From positions 13,920,910-13,984,909 of the forward strand of contig OY720350.1 in assembly GCA_963082975.1 (NCBI GenBank): a stretch of DNA of 64,000 nt, in the 5' to 3' direction. The translations under genes and the position numbers were made by a program. The stretch comes from Labia minor. Its lineage: Eukaryota > Arthropoda > Insecta > Dermaptera > Spongiphoridae. The notes beneath the pieces were generated by a model. It was not told the origin of the DNA, searched no databases, and saw only the letters and a program-made list of their open reading frames with translations. Shown in pieces: positions 13,011 to 24,676 of the stretch (positions within the stretch are counted from its first letter, which is position 1; each line of letters starts with the position of its first letter).

Positions 13011-13481
13011 TACTGTTAATAAGGAATACTACAAGGAAGTTATGCATCGTTTGCGTGAAGCAATACGGTTCAAACGATCGGAATTGTGGAAAAACAAATC
13101 ATGGATTCTGCATCATGATAATGCACCAGCTCACACATCATTGCTAGTTCGTGATTCTTTGGCCAAAAACTACACCGTAATCATGCATCAACCACCGTAT
13201 TCACCAGATTTGGCTCCCTGTGACTTTTTCCTATTCCCAAAACTGAAGGGACCAATGAAAGGAAAGCGTTTTACCACAATTGATAACGTCGGAATCGAAG
13301 AACGAGCTGATGGCCATACCGAAAAGCGCATTTCAGAAGTCCTTTGACGATTGGAAGAAGCGCTGTCATAAGTGCATTATATCTTAGGGGAATTACTTTG
13401 AAGGGGACAAAATGGATATTGATGAATAAATAAATACTTTTCGAAATAACTCAAAATTCACCTTTTCTTTTGAACAAACCT
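13011..13481 (+). pseudogene. mariner transposase C-terminal half and 3' end
   Basis: Reads the conserved mariner block around the second catalytic Asp (WILHHDNAPAHTS, about 13103-13141) and the third (YSPDLAPCDFF). These are the D,D34D motifs of mariner transposases. A frameshift near 13340 moves the C-terminus (KSFDDWKKR, EGDKMDIDE) to another frame, with one stop. The 3' end resembles a mariner TIR (TTTGAACAAACCT to 13481). The N-terminal DNA-binding half is absent; a TATCGATAC repeat sits there instead. Inactive. Confidence 0.9.
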
Positions 13482-13931
13482 TTGGAATTTTTTTTCAAAA
13501 TGAATGTATTTAAGTATTATATTTTTGATATTCAATATGTACCTATATATTATTTTAAGTATAAAATACTAGTTTTATTTCTAAAATAGTTGAATGTTTG
13601 TTTAATTAATTCTTCCCTTGAGAGGCTACACTTTTCTTAGAATTCTTTTGACCATATGTTACATATTTGTCTTATAACATTATTAGTTTGTTTTTCTTGC
13701 TTAATCCTATACTATATCCTAATAAGTTCCTATTTAGTGTTATTTTACGTTCTGTCTCCTCATTTTTAAATTCCCCTAGTTAAAGTTATTTGGTTTTCTG
13801 GAAATAGATTTTCAAAAGAGCCCCATTAACAACATTTTAACAAAATAATGTTTTCGGTTATTAATAGATATAAATTTACAATAATTATTTCTTACAAGAC
13901 TTATTTAAAAGTTATTCAAATAATTAACTTA

Positions 13932-13962
<31 letters not shown>

Positions 13963-14477
13963 TAAAGGAAGAAAGAAAAAAATTGATTAATGTTATCGAG
14001 AGAGAGAGAGAGATATCAATTGAATATAATTTTCAAAGTTTAAAAATAACATTTCATACTTTTTCTTATCATTATCATTTTATCTTAATGAGAGTTTAAT
14101 ATTATTAAAAAAAAATGTAATTTCATTTTCATATACCATTTGAAAAAAGAAAATTAAATTAACTCAAGAAATAATACATAATTATTTGCTGATAATATAG
14201 ATTTTGCAATAAATATCAATCAAGATCAAATTAAATAACATAATCGATATAAGTAATTAATAATATTGATAATAATAATAAAAATATTTAGATAAATATT
14301 TATATAATACAAAGCGTTCTCAATTAATATAATATATATGTCTCTCTCTCTCTCTATAGGTACTTATTTTATATATATATTTATTTTTTTAAAAGAAATA
14401 TTTGAAGAATTATCATTAAACATTATTTAGAATCATCCAATTAATATTTGTGTGGATATTGATATTTTTTGGAAGTA
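13482..14477. other. AT-rich stretch with GA/CT microsatellites
   Basis: (GA)n tracts at about 13936-13962 and 13998-14011, (CT)n at 14341-14355. No gene-like patch; the 83-codon frame at 13848-14099 runs through the GA repeat. Confidence 0.7.
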
Positions 14478-15536
14478 CAGTGGTACCTCGACATACGAGC
14501 TTAATTCGTTCCAAGACCTTGCTCGTATCTCAAATTGTTCGTATCTCAAAGCACTTCGCGCCATTAAAACTAATAGAAAAGCTTTTAATCCGTTCCAGTC
14601 CCCAAAAATCACCTTAGTTTTGTTTTTTCTATGCTATTTTGAATCAAACAAATGTCTTTACGAGAAGGAACATTTATTTAAAAACAAGAAAAATAATGGG
14701 AACATTTAAATAAATAAAAATAAGAAGAATTTAAAAAAAAACCCTCCCCTTGCTCATCTTGTTCTGCAAAGCGTTTTACAAAATTGTCTAAGGAAGTTTG
14801 TTTTTTCCTCTCCTTCAGGGTATTGCGAAAATGATTGAGACAGGTTTCGTTAAATAATTCCGAAGTCCGACCAGTTGCAACCTTTTCGGGGTGGTTTTTA
14901 TCTACAAATTCAACAATTTTCTCCCACATTCCTAGGATCTCTTTAATTTCTTTTGAGGAGGTAACATTTTCTGTTTCTGGCGCCTCTTCAGAAACGGTGT
15001 TTTCTTGGGTCACAACATCATTCTGTGTTTGTAGGTTTTGTAACTCTTCAGTTGTAAGCTCCTCAAAGCTCGACGAGTTCGTTTACATCATTTTCATCTA
15101 CTTCTAGACCCAAAGATTTTCCCAAAGAAACAATCTCTTCTATTTCTGACACTTGAGATTCAGATTCTGCAATGATCCTTTCAGTTACAGCGTCAGGCCA
15201 TAGCTTTTTCCATGCAGAAATTAATGTTCTTTTTGTGACACCCAGCCAGGCCTGATCAATAATTCTTAGACATGTCACTATGTTAAAATGGTCTTTCCAA
15301 AACTCTCGAAGGGTCAGGTTTGTACTATCCGTCACTTCAAAGCATTTGCGGAACATGTGCTTTGTGTACAGCTTCTTAAAATTAGAAATGCGGGGGCAAA
15401 TTGGTGGCGTGTGCATCGTCACGGGGTGCTCGTATCTCAAATCTTGCTCGTATCTCAAAGCAAAATATCGGTCAGTTGGCGGCTCGTATCTCAAAACACT
15501 CGTATGTTGGGGCACTCGTATGTCGAGGTACCACTG
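14478..15536 (-). mobile_element. Tigger (pogo) DNA transposon, internally deleted
   Basis: Ends are matching inverted repeats: CAGTGGTACCTCGACATACG at 14478 and its complement to 15536, flanked by TA on both sides (14476-14477, 15537-15538), the Tc1/mariner/pogo target. Subterminal CTCGTATCTCAAA words recur inside both ends. At 1059 bp it is far shorter than a complete Tigger and keeps only the 3' part of the transposase gene. Both TIRs and the target duplication are intact, so it looks like a relatively young MITE-like deletion derivative. Confidence 0.93.
14738..15393 (-). pseudogene. Tigger transposase C-terminal remnant
   Basis: From about 15393 downward the minus strand reads LYTKHMFRKCFEV, LTLREFWKDHFN and AWKKLWPDAV, then EEIVSLGKSLGLEVDENDV, the region after the DDE catalytic core in TIGD1-like proteins. 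One frameshift near 15063 moves to a second frame that continues with EILGMWEKIVEFV, LNHFRNTLKERKKQTSLD and KRFAEQDE. The N-terminal CENP-B-type HTH and all catalytic acidic residues are gone. The frame upstream of 15393 is translated TIR. Confidence 0.9.
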
Positions 15537-15861
15537 TATATGGGTTGAAAAAATACAAAAAAAATATTTTTTAACAAAAGTACAATTAAAATCATTATTT
15601 TATTTTTGTTAAGAAGCTTTTACTATTATTATATAATATTAATGACTGAGTGTGAGAAAAATGAACCGGTGCAGAAAATATATTCTAACGTTGGGCTGCA
15701 ATTTTCATTAATGTTAAAGGATATGCCCATTTGAAAATCTTTATTTTATCTTTTAATCAAAGATAGAGAGGAAACTGATGCTCAAGGTTATAGAAACAAG
15801 TAAAAATGAAGTGATTCTTATTAAAAATTGAACATATTCAAATAAATGTAAAATTTTAGAG

Positions 15862-16073
15862 CAGTAATTCTCAACCACTGTGCCGCGAGATTATGAGGCT
15901 CTTAAACATTTCCGACTTTTTTTCTAAATTTTTTTAATTTGGTCTAAAAAAAACGATAAACCGTTTTTGGGACCATATGGTAAAATTTTATACTTATCTT
16001 TTTCTTTGTGTGCCGCCAAATTGTTAAACCATTAAGTGTGCCGCGGTAAAACAAAAAAGGTTGAGAATCACTA
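15862..16073. mobile_element. hAT-like MITE, copy 1
   Basis: Inverted termini CAGTAATTCTCAACCACTGT and GGTTGAGAATCACTA enclose about 200 bp, with GTGCCGCG near both ends. The core has the TTTAATTTGGTCTAAAAAAA motif shared with other hAT-like repeats here. The relative at 42881-43172 has the same termini. No clear 8-bp duplication flanks this copy. Confidence 0.8.
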
Positions 16074-16612
16074 TTTAATTTTTTGTTCAATATTATTAAA
16101 TTAAAATATATTTACTTTTATATAGTTGCTCAGAGTAAAGATTTTTAATAAATTAATATTAACCATTTGAAAATACCTATATATAAATTTTTAATCTAAC
16201 ATTTTATTTATTTATTAAAATATATTTTTACATTTACAGAGAATATAACTATAAAAATAAAAATATAAAATAAATGTTAAAGTCTTTTATTGAAAAGAAT
16301 ATATTTTTTAAAATTTAAATGACAGTTATTTTTCAACTTCTATTTCAATTGATAATTAATTCGATCGATACCAATAGAATTTAACGATTGACTATGTATG
16401 GACTACCTTTAAATGACAAATGTCACCTAACAGGTTACCCAACCCCACCTGACTTTCTTATTTAAAAGTAAGATTACAATTCAGACGAGGCCAATTACAA
16501 GAAAGTGTATTATGTATTATTGTGTTACTTCTATTATTATTATTATTATTAGAATCAAAGCAAATATATGAATGGATTTACCAATGAATTATTAAAATTG
16601 TTATCTATTTTT

Positions 16613-17216
16613 ACTATCTCGCCAGAGAAAGTAATGCGATCACGAAAATTTTCGATGTTGAGATTTTGATGTTTTTATACGTTTTGAAGGATCCTGAATC
16701 ATTTTCACTAAGGTTGAGAAAAATGTCTGTGTGTGTGTGTATGTGTGTATGTATGCAGACAAGAATACGCAAAAACGGATTGAGCTAGAATCATGAAATT
16801 TGGTATATGGGCATTATTCAAAATTTTTAGTTTGCTAGCAACTTTTGAGAAGTGCAGCTCAACCGGAAGAGGGTCATTACCTACAACGTTTTGATTTTTT
16901 TTACTCTAAAGTGACCGTTAAAATAAAAATATATGTTTGATAGTTTTTCACTTGATTATAGATTGTATAAAACTGCTATATATAGAATTTCAGCTTGATT
17001 GAATCGCTGAAAGCACCGGAATTAATTTTTTAACACTGCAAATCACGCGCCATTACGTGACGTGGTGCCATCAACAAAGAGCCAAACATGCGCTAATTTA
17101 AAAAATATTATTTATTAATTTTCATTTATAATTAATTAAATTTAATTTAAATATAATATATGTTATTTAATCCAATTCAAATTGCGAGATAGTCGAGTGG
17201 AGACAATCCAGCTAAT
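16613..17216 (+). mobile_element. HLE-A element, full length
   Basis: Starts ACTATCTCGCCAGAG at 16613 and ends with GCGAGATAGTCGAG (17183-17196) plus the hairpin region GTGGAGACAATCCAGCTAA. One stem base is changed here. The (TG)n zone starts ATGTCTGTG at 16720. It inserted in a T-run. Confidence 0.92.
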
Positions 17217-18154
17217 TTATAAAAATTCTTAAAACGTTTTTCTTACAAAAAAAAAAAAAAAAAAAAATAAGAAGTTTACCCTTTCTTCGTGAATGCAAAC
17301 TAATTATAATATATCATCTATTTGAAAATGTTCTGCCGACGGTATTTTAACAATATTTTATAACCGAAAAACATAAAAATAAAAAATTTTATGGAAATGG
17401 TTAAGAAATTCGAGTCGAATACTCCAGCGACACCAACATTTGTCAGTCTGCTGAGTGTCTGAAGTGTTTTATACAAATTATGGTATGAACTTGTATCCAA
17501 TGGCACATTTCTCGGAAAGAAAGCTCAATGTGAGGTCTTGCTTGCATCGTTCTCTTTTTTATCATTTCAATTTACAATACAGTTAACCAATTGGTAAGAA
17601 ATTTTAAATTTAACTTGTGAATTGATAGAACAGTATTTTAACGATGATTATTAACGTAGATTTGCTACTTATTGCAATTTATTCCTTCTCGTTACTTAAT
17701 AAAAAAAAAAAAAAAAAAAAATTATAGACAATTATAGGGTGGATGAAGAAAATGAAAGTGAACCACTGTAATTGAAAAGACAATCATTGGTCCAAATGAT
17801 ACTGTTCTTATGTCACGGATCATTTCTATACTATTAGGTTATTTGAATCTGGAAAATTTTCAATTCAAGCAAGAAATAACTTTAAGTAAATGGTCATTAG
17901 AAATGTGGGTTGTAGTTGTTATGAAATAGGTTTTGTATATATTATATTTCAAGTGATGGAAATGATATGATTAATAGAAAATAATACATGTATGATGACG
18001 TTACAAGAATAGTACTACCTTTTACTTATTATCATGAATAAAAATTTATTTAGAAGAGTATTGCAATCAGTTTAAAATTTGAATTCAAATTTTTAAACAA
18101 TCATTCACATTTTAAGCTATTTTAAACCGAAGAGTGAATTTTTAATATTTTTAT
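17217..18154. other. AT-rich stretch, no gene seen
   Basis: Poly-A tracts at about 17247-17268 and 17701-17720. A 62-codon minus frame at 17318-17506 (containing SRLTNVGVAGVF) is slightly less AT-rich but has no motif I recognise. Confidence 0.55.
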
Positions 18155-18640
18155 ATTTCGCCAGAAGGTTGAGAAAAATGTCTGTGTGTGTGTGTGTGTG
18201 TGTATGTGTGTGTATGCAGACAAGAAACAGTTTGAGCTAGAATAATGAAATTTGGTATACGGGAATTATTCAAAATTCGTAGTTTTCTATCAACGTTTGA
18301 GAAATATAGCTCAACCGGAAGAGGTACATAACCTATAACATTTTGATTTTTTTTCCTCTAAAGTGCCCGTAAAAAGAAAGATATATGTTTGATAGTTTTT
18401 CACATGATTAAAAATTGTATAAAACTGCTATATATAGAATTTCAGCTTGATTGAATCGCTGAAAGTACCGGAATTAATTTTTTAACACTGCAAATCACGC
18501 GCCAACGAGTGACGTGATGCCATCAACAAATATTATTTATTAATTTTAATTTATAATTAATTAAATTTAATTTAAATATAATATATGTTAATTAATCCAA
18601 TTCAAATTTGCGAGATAATCGAGTGGAGATACTCCAGCTT
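18155..18640 (+). mobile_element. HLE-A element, 5' internal deletion
   Basis: The left end is reduced to TTCGCCAGAAGG joined directly to GTTGAGAAAAATGTCTGTG, so about 100 bp between terminus and microsatellite are missing. The right end, GCGAGATAATCGAGTGGAG plus hairpin (one loop change, ATACTCCAGC), is present. Confidence 0.88.
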
Positions 18641-19516
18641 TTTTTTAATCAAGATAACTAGCAATCTCTCTCTCTCTCTCTTATTTATTAGTATTAATAA
18701 AAGATGGAATACTATAAATTTAAAACTATAAAAAAATGTAAAAAATTGCAATATAAAAAAATGTATTACTTAAAATGATTGATTTTACACTATTTCGTAT
18801 TTTTCTCAAAAAGTACTAAGGTGAATGTACCAGTAGTTGACACTATAAGGGCAACTTTATGAGAAAAATTTGATATCTTCTTTTTTTTATTAGATATCAA
18901 TTTGAGTTTTGAGTGATATTATTCATTGGTTAATAATGAAGAATTTATCTGCAAACCAGTGCAATTTTCTATTTCTTTTATTTTTTATAATTTTTTTAAC
19001 ATAGGTATCTAAAAGAACCAGTAGTTGACACCCTTAAAATAGGTAATATGAACTTTCAATTAATAATATTTAATATTGATGTCAATACTAAAAAAAAATA
19101 AAAATAAAAATTAGTGACCTGTCTCCTTAAGCATTCGAAGAACAAAATATTAAAATATTCATTTGTTTGTTTCTATAAAAAGTAATTATTTAATTGTGCT
19201 GTTTACTCAGATGGTGACTCAAATCTTTTATATTTACACATCTTAAATAGAGAAGGAATTACTTTCATATATCGCGCATTTAGAAATGTTTAGACAGATA
19301 TAAGTCTTATTATCCGGTATTAAATGTACAAGGGTCAACTTTTGGTACTCTGACAACTACTGGTACCTTTACCCTAATTATTTTTTTTTTTAATATTAAG
19401 AATAATTTTTATTCACTTTGAAATACTCTGTAAGAACTTATTTGGCAAATTTTCAAAATAACTTCTTCTATATGAACCTTATATCTCTATATTATTGTAA
19501 ATAAGTTACTAGAGTC
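18641..19516. other. AT-rich stretch with an unplaced repeat-like patch
   Basis: Contains CT repeats at 18664-18680. The words ACCAGTAGTTGACAC (18828-18842 and 19018-19032) and GACAACTACTGGTACC (19350-19365, inverted) occur around about 520 bp. This looks like another decayed inverted-repeat element, roughly 18825-19370. Confidence 0.5.
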
Positions 19517-19760
19517 GAGGAGGTAAGAGTTGGTGCATGAGTCGACCCACCACCCTCGGTCAAGCAGTTCCCGCGCTTGCCAACAAAACCACACCACACT
19601 ACTTTAGTGGGTCGTTCTATTAATGTGGTCTATGCTGTTTTTTTTTATATTTATTCTTTTTTAAGTAGTTAGTTTTAAATCTGTGTTATTTTTTGTATTA
19701 TTAATTTAAAAGTTCCGCCTCCCCTGACCCCCACCGCTCATGCACCAACTCTGACCTCCC
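19517..19760. mobile_element. MITE with about 27-bp inverted termini
   Basis: The left end GAGGAGGTAAGAGTTGGTGC followed by ATGAG is inverted at the right end (CTCATGCACCAACTCTGACC followed by TCCC). It is about 245 bp with a poorly conserved AT-rich core and no ORF. Superfamily unknown. Seen once in this window. Confidence 0.75.
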
Positions 19761-20410
19761 AGAATATAAGTTACATTGATAATAATAGTTAGAAGATGAA
19801 GAATATAAGTACATAAAAGAAAATCTGTAAAATAATAAGTAGAAAGTTTTTTTTTTCAAATAGGTCAAAATAAAAAATCATTTTAGCAATATTTTTTAAA
19901 CTAAATACAATAAAGAGAAATGATTAAAAAAAATAATATTTGTCATTCAAATGAATAGGTTTCTATTCATTGCTATCGCCTGCTTTTGTCTTTTTATCAC
20001 TATAATTGATTGTTTTTCTATTCTGTTTCTTCCGCACAATCTCTTAACTATTTTCCAATAAACAAATACGTCAATTAGATAAATTTGTTTCAAATCATCT
20101 TGTTTTAATTATCAGATCATTCATTTAAAATTAGATAAAAAAAATAGCATGAATCAACATGAATCTAAAATATATCTCTTATTATATATTATATTTATTT
20201 GATTCATAAGTATTTTTGGAAAAATTTTAATCAACAAAAACATAAAATCATTATCTACATTTTATTTTTAATATTATATTTATTATTTTATTTATAATAG
20301 TTTAAGAGTATTACACTGCTACGAAAATAAAAAAAAAGATACTTAAATTTGTTGTTGCTTGAAATTTATACTCCTATTTTTATAAGTATTACTATTGTGA
20401 CTAAATAGTA

Positions 20411-20735
20411 CGAGGGCAGGTTAATAAGTGACTTTTTGAATGAAACATAGGTTTTTGGATAAAAAATTATTTTATTTTTAATGAAGTCTCTTTTTAGATC
20501 TATACTCTTCGTCCAACATTTCTCCAATTTTTTATCTCTTCCAAAAAATAAGATTTTTCGAGGACATTAAAATAGGTATTTGTTTGTGAGATGATTTCAT
20601 CGTTGGAATCGAATCTCTTTCCGCCGAGCCATTTATTCAGGTTTGGAAATAAGAAATAGTCACTCGGGCCTAAATCTGGAGAATAAGGCGGGTGAGGGAG
20701 CAATTTGTATCCCAATTCATGAATTTTCATGGAAA
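20411..20735 (-). pseudogene. mariner transposase C-terminus, second lineage
   Basis: Minus-strand frame reading LLPHPPYSPDLGPSDYFLFP then KWLGGKRFDSND, the region around the third catalytic Asp of mariner transposases, and ending in YFLEEIKNWRNV. The wording differs from the 13-kb and 38-kb copies, so this is a separate mariner lineage (resembling the cecropia subfamily). CGAGGGCAGGTTAATAAGTG at 20411, preceded by TA, looks like its 3' TIR. The upstream two thirds are missing. Confidence 0.85.
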
Positions 20736-21845
20736 TTCATTTTTTCAATTCTCTTCTCAATTCACGAGGTAGTTTGTTATTAATGGATGTCAAACAAAAA
20801 CTAAAAGACCCATTTGGTTCAAATTTCGACAAGAGTCAGTGGATAGTTGCCTGCTGACAGGAGTGTTGCCATTACTTTTAAGAGATGTGAAATTCTTAAT
20901 GTCCTGCTTTCTTAGAATGTACCTCTATCCTCAAATGAACTCATAATTTTTCAAACTACACTTCTTGTCTCCTTGTTTTTGTTTTTCTTTTTTTTTAATA
21001 ATTTTAATAAAAGTTTATTAATTTAGTTAAAAAAAAAATTAAAAATATTTGTATTTTATTTTTATAAACTATTTAAAATTTTCTGATATATAATTGTAAT
21101 TTTTCTTATCTAAAATCAAATTTCTAATACAAGTTTATAATTAAAATTGTATTATACTATATAAAATTCTTATTTATATAAATACAGATAAATAACATAT
21201 ATATACAATAAACACAAAATAACATGAGTTAATATGTTGAATGACGTTTAAAAACCAATGATATTATAGATAATTTTTAAATAATAATTTTAATGAATAT
21301 TTATTTTTATGGGTAAATATTTTATTTAAATAAATAATAAAATTTAGTAATATAATTTTAATTAATAACTCATTTAAATAAAGATTCTAAATAGTAGATA
21401 ATCATGGAAATTTCGAAAATTTCCACAGTTAAGTAATAAAATTTTTAGTTTGTATTATATTATTCATTTAAGATAAAATTCAAGTATGGATATAAAAATA
21501 CAATGGTAGGTATGAGAATATAATTATAATTGACAAACTGTGTGTGTGATTCTATTTAGAAAAATCAAAGGTTAAGAAAATTTTAGGTCCTACTTTAATT
21601 TAACTTAAATTTTTTTTTTAAAATAAATAAAAAACATACTTTAAAGTAATTAATTATTTATTAATTATAAATATATTATTTTAAAACGTATTCATTTAAT
21701 CAAGTATTTTTGTACTCGTGTGAAAAAAATATAGGAAAATTAAATAATAATAAAAATAAAAAATCTCAGTATTATATATATTTATTTTTCTGATGAAAAT
21801 GATAAATTGATCTTAAATAAAACATGTATTTTCATTTTAATAGAA
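20736..21845. other. AT-rich stretch; possible mariner debris at its start
   Basis: 20740-20940 is somewhat less AT-rich and may be decayed 5' sequence of the mariner next to it, but I find no matching TIR. The rest is AT-rich without features. Confidence 0.5.
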
Positions 21846-22328
21846 TATAATATCTTTTGTTTTGACGAAGTGTTTAAAATTATAGCTATGAGCTAGAATC
21901 ATGAAATTTGGTATATGGGCATTATTCAAAATTTGTAGTTTGCTATCAACTTTTGAGAAGTGCAGCTCAACCGGAAGAGGGTCATTGCATACAACGTTTT
22001 GATTTTTTTTCCTCTAAAGTGACCGTTAAAATAAAGATATATGTTTGATAGTTTTTCACATGATTATAAATTGTATAAAACTGGTATATATAGAATTTCA
22101 GCTTGATTGAATCGCTGAAAGTACCGGAATTAATTTTTTAGCACTGCAAATCTCACGCGCCAACATGTGACGTGTTGTCATCAACAAATAGCTAAACATG
22201 CGCTGGTTTAATAAATATTATTTATTAATTTCGATTTATAATTTATTAATTAAATTTAATTTAAATATAATATATGTTATTTAATCCAATTCAAATTGCG
22301 AGATAGTCGAGAGGAGACACTCCAGCTT
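21846..22328 (+). mobile_element. HLE-A, variant subfamily with different 5' part
   Basis: From AGCTAGAATCATGAAATTTG (21891) to the CTCCAGCTT end it is ordinary HLE-A. The 5' part reads ATAATATCTTTTGTTTTGAC and is shared with the copy at 35416-35952, so the two form a subfamily. The left terminus ACTATCTCGCC is missing here. The right end joins head to tail with the next copy at 22335. Confidence 0.87.
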
Positions 22329-22334
22329 ATTTTT

Positions 22335-22444
22335 ACTATCTCGCCAGAGATAGTATTGCGATCACGAAAATTTTCGATGTTGAGATTTTGATGTTTTTAT
22401 ACGTTTTGAAGGTTCCTGAATCATTTTCACTAAGGTTGAGAAAA

Positions 22445-22515
<71 letters not shown>

Positions 22516-22992
22516 TGTGTATGTATGTAGGCAAGAATACGCAAAAACGGATTGAGCTAGAATGATGAAATTTGGTACATGGACATTATTCAAAATTCAT
22601 AGTTTTCTATCAACTTTTGAGAAATGTAGGTCAACCGGAAGAGGGTCATTACCTACAACGTTTTGATTTTTTTTCCTCTAAAGTGACCGTAAAAATAAAG
22701 ATATATGTTTGATAATTTTTCACATGATTAATAATTGTATAAAACTGCTATATATAGAATTTCAGCTTGATTGATTCGCTAAAATTACCAGAATTAATTT
22801 TTTAACACTGCAAATCTCACGCGCCAACACGTAACGTGGTGCCATCAACAAAAAGCCAAACATGCGCTGGTTTAATATTTATTATTTATTATTTATAATT
22901 TATAATTAATTAAATTTAATTTAAATATAATATATTATGTTATTTAATCCAATTCAAATTGCGAGATAGTCGAGTGGAGACACTCCAGCTAA
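22335..22992 (+). mobile_element. HLE-A element, best complete copy
   Basis: Start ACTATCTCGCC (22335); inverted subterminal GCGAGATAGT (22961-22970); spacer CGAG; hairpin TGGAG-ACA-CTCCA (22975-22987); end GCTAATTT. The (TG)n array at 22447-22520, with two TATG interruptions, is the longest in the family. The overlapping His/Thr-repeat frames on the minus strand are translated microsatellite. Non-coding; no Rep or helicase segment. Confidence 0.93.
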
Positions 22993-22995
22993 TTT

Positions 22996-23225
22996 ACTGT
23001 TGGTATAACCCAGTTCTATTTTCAGTCTTTACGCCCTTCACCCCCATATTTTCAACTTTTGTCAATTTCTTATTATAAAGATTAATAATATATAATGAAA
23101 ATATTTTTCACCTTGTCTAGATTTTTTTTATTATTTATCTTTAATTTAGTATCCTATTTTCAATTTTCCTTTTTCTGCTTACATTTCTATTCAATTCAAT
23201 GAAATCAATGCTTAGTGCCTCACTT
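22996..23225 (+). mobile_element. Family H repeat, copy 1
   Basis: Begins ACTGTTGGTATAACCCAGTT directly after the HLE-A tail and continues through CTTTACGCCCTTCACCCCC and TTTTCACCTTGTCTAGA. Copies at 34687 and 45983 also start directly after HLE tails. The AC start after T's matches the other HLE families, so it may be the left part of a fourth family; no right end is visible. Confidence 0.7.
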
Positions 23226-23340
23226 TCAATTTCTATTCAAGCCAAATTGGAAAGCCTTGACTGTCCCTTGGTGGATTGTAAGTTGTTTTTTTTATCGATA
23301 AATATGGTAATTTTTTTACATTTGGGTATAAGCTCTAGAT

Positions 23341-24071
23341 CAGAGGTTCCCAAATTGGTCTATATCGACCCCTAGGGGTCTATGGCAACCTGCAAGGGGT
23401 CTACGGCAGCGAATAACAAATTTGGAGGTCCATGAAATGAAAACGGGGGTCTATGAGGTCTACGTGTTTTCCCGACATGGCTCTTAAAACATTTTTGATT
23501 TTTAAATAAGGCTCTTTAAAAATAAGCTGGAATGTCTCCACTCGACTATCTCGCAATTTGAATTGGATTAATTAACATATATTATATTTAAATTAAATTT
23601 AATTAATATTTATCAAACCAACGCATGTTTGTCTCTTTGTTGATGGCACCACGTCACGTGTTGGCGCGTGATTTACAGTGTTAAAAAGTTTATTCCGGTA
23701 CTTACAGCTATTCAATCAAGCTGAAATTATATATATAGCAGTTTTATACAATCTTTAATCATATAAAATATTATCAAACATATATCTTTATTTTAACGGT
23801 CACTTTAGAGTAAAAAAATCAAAACGTTGTAGCTAATGTCCCTCTTCCGGTTGAGCTACATTTCTCAAAAGTTGAATGAAAATTTTGAATATTGCCCGTA
23901 TACCAAATTTCATCATTCTAGCTCAAACCGATTTTGCGTAATCTTGTCTGGCGAGATAGTAAAAAGGGTAAATTTTTTTTTATAAAAAATCAAAATCAAT
24001 TTAGGGGGATCAACCCAAAACCGAAAAACATGGCAATGGGTCTACGACACAAAAAAGTTTGGGAACCTATG
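23341..24071. mobile_element. hAT element with intact 8-bp target duplication, split by HLE-A
   Basis: Termini CAGAGGTTCCCAAA (23341) and TTTGGGAACCTATG (to 24071) are inverted repeats. The 8-bp direct repeat CTCTAGAT flanks them at 23333-23340 and 24072-24079, the length typical of hAT elements. Without the nested HLE-A (23521-23960) it is only about 290 bp, a MITE. The remaining body holds GGTCTA words and no ORF. Confidence 0.9.
23521..23960 (-). mobile_element. HLE-A nested in the hAT MITE, internal deletion
   Basis: Reverse copy: right end AATAAGCTGGAATGTCTCC at 23521, left end GGCGAGATAGT at 23950-23960. The microsatellite and 5' zone are deleted, as AATCTTGTCT joins directly to GGCGAGATAG. 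Being inside the hAT element, it inserted later. Confidence 0.9.
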
Positions 24072-24676
24072 CTCTAGATTCTAGATGGTATACCCCATGA
24101 AGTACCATCTTCTCCTCTGCCACCCTCCTACTAAGAACGGCCCCGATTTCAAAACAAGTCAAATTAATTTTAGATTCATTTTTATGAAAGTCTATTTGTT
24201 CCTTATCAAAATGACTTATCCATTAACCCAGTGATTGTCGTGAATTATTATTATATATTCGGTATTTTTATAATAATATAAATTTCATTCTGATTAACAT
24301 CCAATTGAAGAGAAGTAAAGTTGCTCTCTCTTTCTCTCTCTCCTCCTCCTCCTTTTTAATTAATGTGCAATGATGATAACGAACTCGCCACATGCTTCTT
24401 TCTTCAAGAATTCCTGAATGGTTCACCTTGAAAACAAAGTTGAAAGGTATCGTCTATAAGCCATGTTATAACATGTTGCCTCAGTATAATCAATTAATAT
24501 ACTATATTTATGAATAACCTGTACCCTTTGAATTTTTCAAAATAATATTCTTCTATGGTTTCGGCTTCCCTTACGAGTTTTATATAAAATAAAACCATTT
24601 ATATATATATTTCATATGATACTAGAAAAAAAAAGGAAATAAATGTCAACGGAAAAATAATTTTTTCTTAATTTTT
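24072..24676. other. Unique sequence, CT microsatellite
   Basis: After the hAT target duplication lies a moderately GC patch (24080-24145) without an open frame, then (CT)n/(CTC)n at 24324-24352 and AT-rich sequence. Nothing recognisable. Confidence 0.6.

Noticed and set aside
13936..14099. Glu/Arg-rich ORF through (GA)n
   Set aside because: Translated microsatellite.
20411..20940. Complete second mariner with 5' TIR near 20.9 kb
   Set aside because: No inverted partner of CGAGGGCAGGTTAATAAG was found; only the 3' part is supported.
22362..22593. His/Thr-repeat ORFs (also 24678-24905, 44743-45267)
   Set aside because: They are translations of (TG)n and (TATG)n microsatellites inside HLE elements.
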